Shown one piece after another: positions 63,873-64,000 of a stretch of DNA of 64,000 nucleotides. The stretch is from Azorinus chamasolen (lineage: Eukaryota > Mollusca > Bivalvia > Cardiida > Solecurtidae). Every line of letters starts with the position of its first letter. Positions within the stretch are counted from its first letter, which is position 1. Under the pieces are notes generated by a model that saw only the letters and a list, made by a program, of their open reading frames with translations, did no database searches and was not told the DNA's origin. Location of the stretch: positions 55,558,431 to 55,622,430 of the forward strand of contig OY755252.1 in the NCBI GenBank assembly GCA_963576725.1, written 5' to 3'. The position numbers were made by a program, and so were the translations under genes.

Positions 63873-64000
63873 TCTTCTCTTAGCAGTTTCAATTTATGTT
63901 TATTCCAAAAAACACATACATGTATATTTCACTGAGACGAACACAACACCCTAGTTTCACAGGTACACAGGACGGCTATACTGTCACACCTAGTACCCTA

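Overview
The window looks like nuclear DNA of a mollusc, most likely a bivalve. It is AT-rich and packed with short non-autonomous transposons that carry near-perfect central palindromes. It has spliced genes with GT..AG introns, Helitron/pearl-like elements with tandem cores, and a decayed LINE. There is no operon structure, rRNA, clear tRNA or CRISPR. The species assignment is inference from repeat style.

The main gene runs on the minus strand across almost the whole window (63872 down to 5547, about 58 kb). I built it from nine short coding exons whose splice sites and phases fit end to end (0/0, 1/1, 1/1, 0/0, 2/2, 1/1, 1/1, 0/0), giving a 406-residue model. In order it has a short cytoplasmic N-terminus, one transmembrane helix, a Thr-rich linker, a complete SEA domain with the GSVVV self-cleavage motif, a Ser/Thr/Pro mucin-like stalk and a short C-terminal region I do not recognise. 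This is a type II (N-in) mucin-like membrane protein.

Inside its 16.7-kb third intron, on the opposite strand, lie two tandem copies of a two-exon gene (18937-21289 and 25752-29733). Each has a 46-bp first coding exon, a long second exon and a shared upstream region with a perfect TGACGTCA CRE exactly 96 bp before the ATG. The products (601 and 561 aa) are very acidic, contain a 35-residue repeat (5 copies versus 3), and belong to no family I recognise. The duplication also carries flanking DNA (14.46-15.26 kb resembles 23.6-24.86 kb).

Layout: 1-690 satellite; 0.7-5.5 kb MITE cluster; 5.5-13.8 kb seven exons of the SEA gene separated by minisatellites and MITEs; 13.8-30.5 kb intron with the two nested acidic genes and a Helitron/pearl-like array; 30.5-30.6 kb Thr-rich exon; 30.6-48.7 kb intron with MITEs and two inverted-repeat structures (37.8-39.1 and 40.5-41.1 kb); 48.7-49.0 kb transmembrane exon; 49-63.9 kb intron with tandem arrays, a 6.65-kb inverted repeat flanked by a ~165-bp direct repeat, and a 5'-truncated LINE; 63.87 kb start codon.

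Most MITEs fall into two groups. One has TTAA at both ends and CCCTTT/CCCATT termini (piggyBac-like). The other has TA flanks and CAGTAAAACC-, CAGCGGAACC- or CAGTGCTCCC-type termini (Tc1/mariner/pogo-like). Boundaries and families were read by eye; no alignment or database search was possible.
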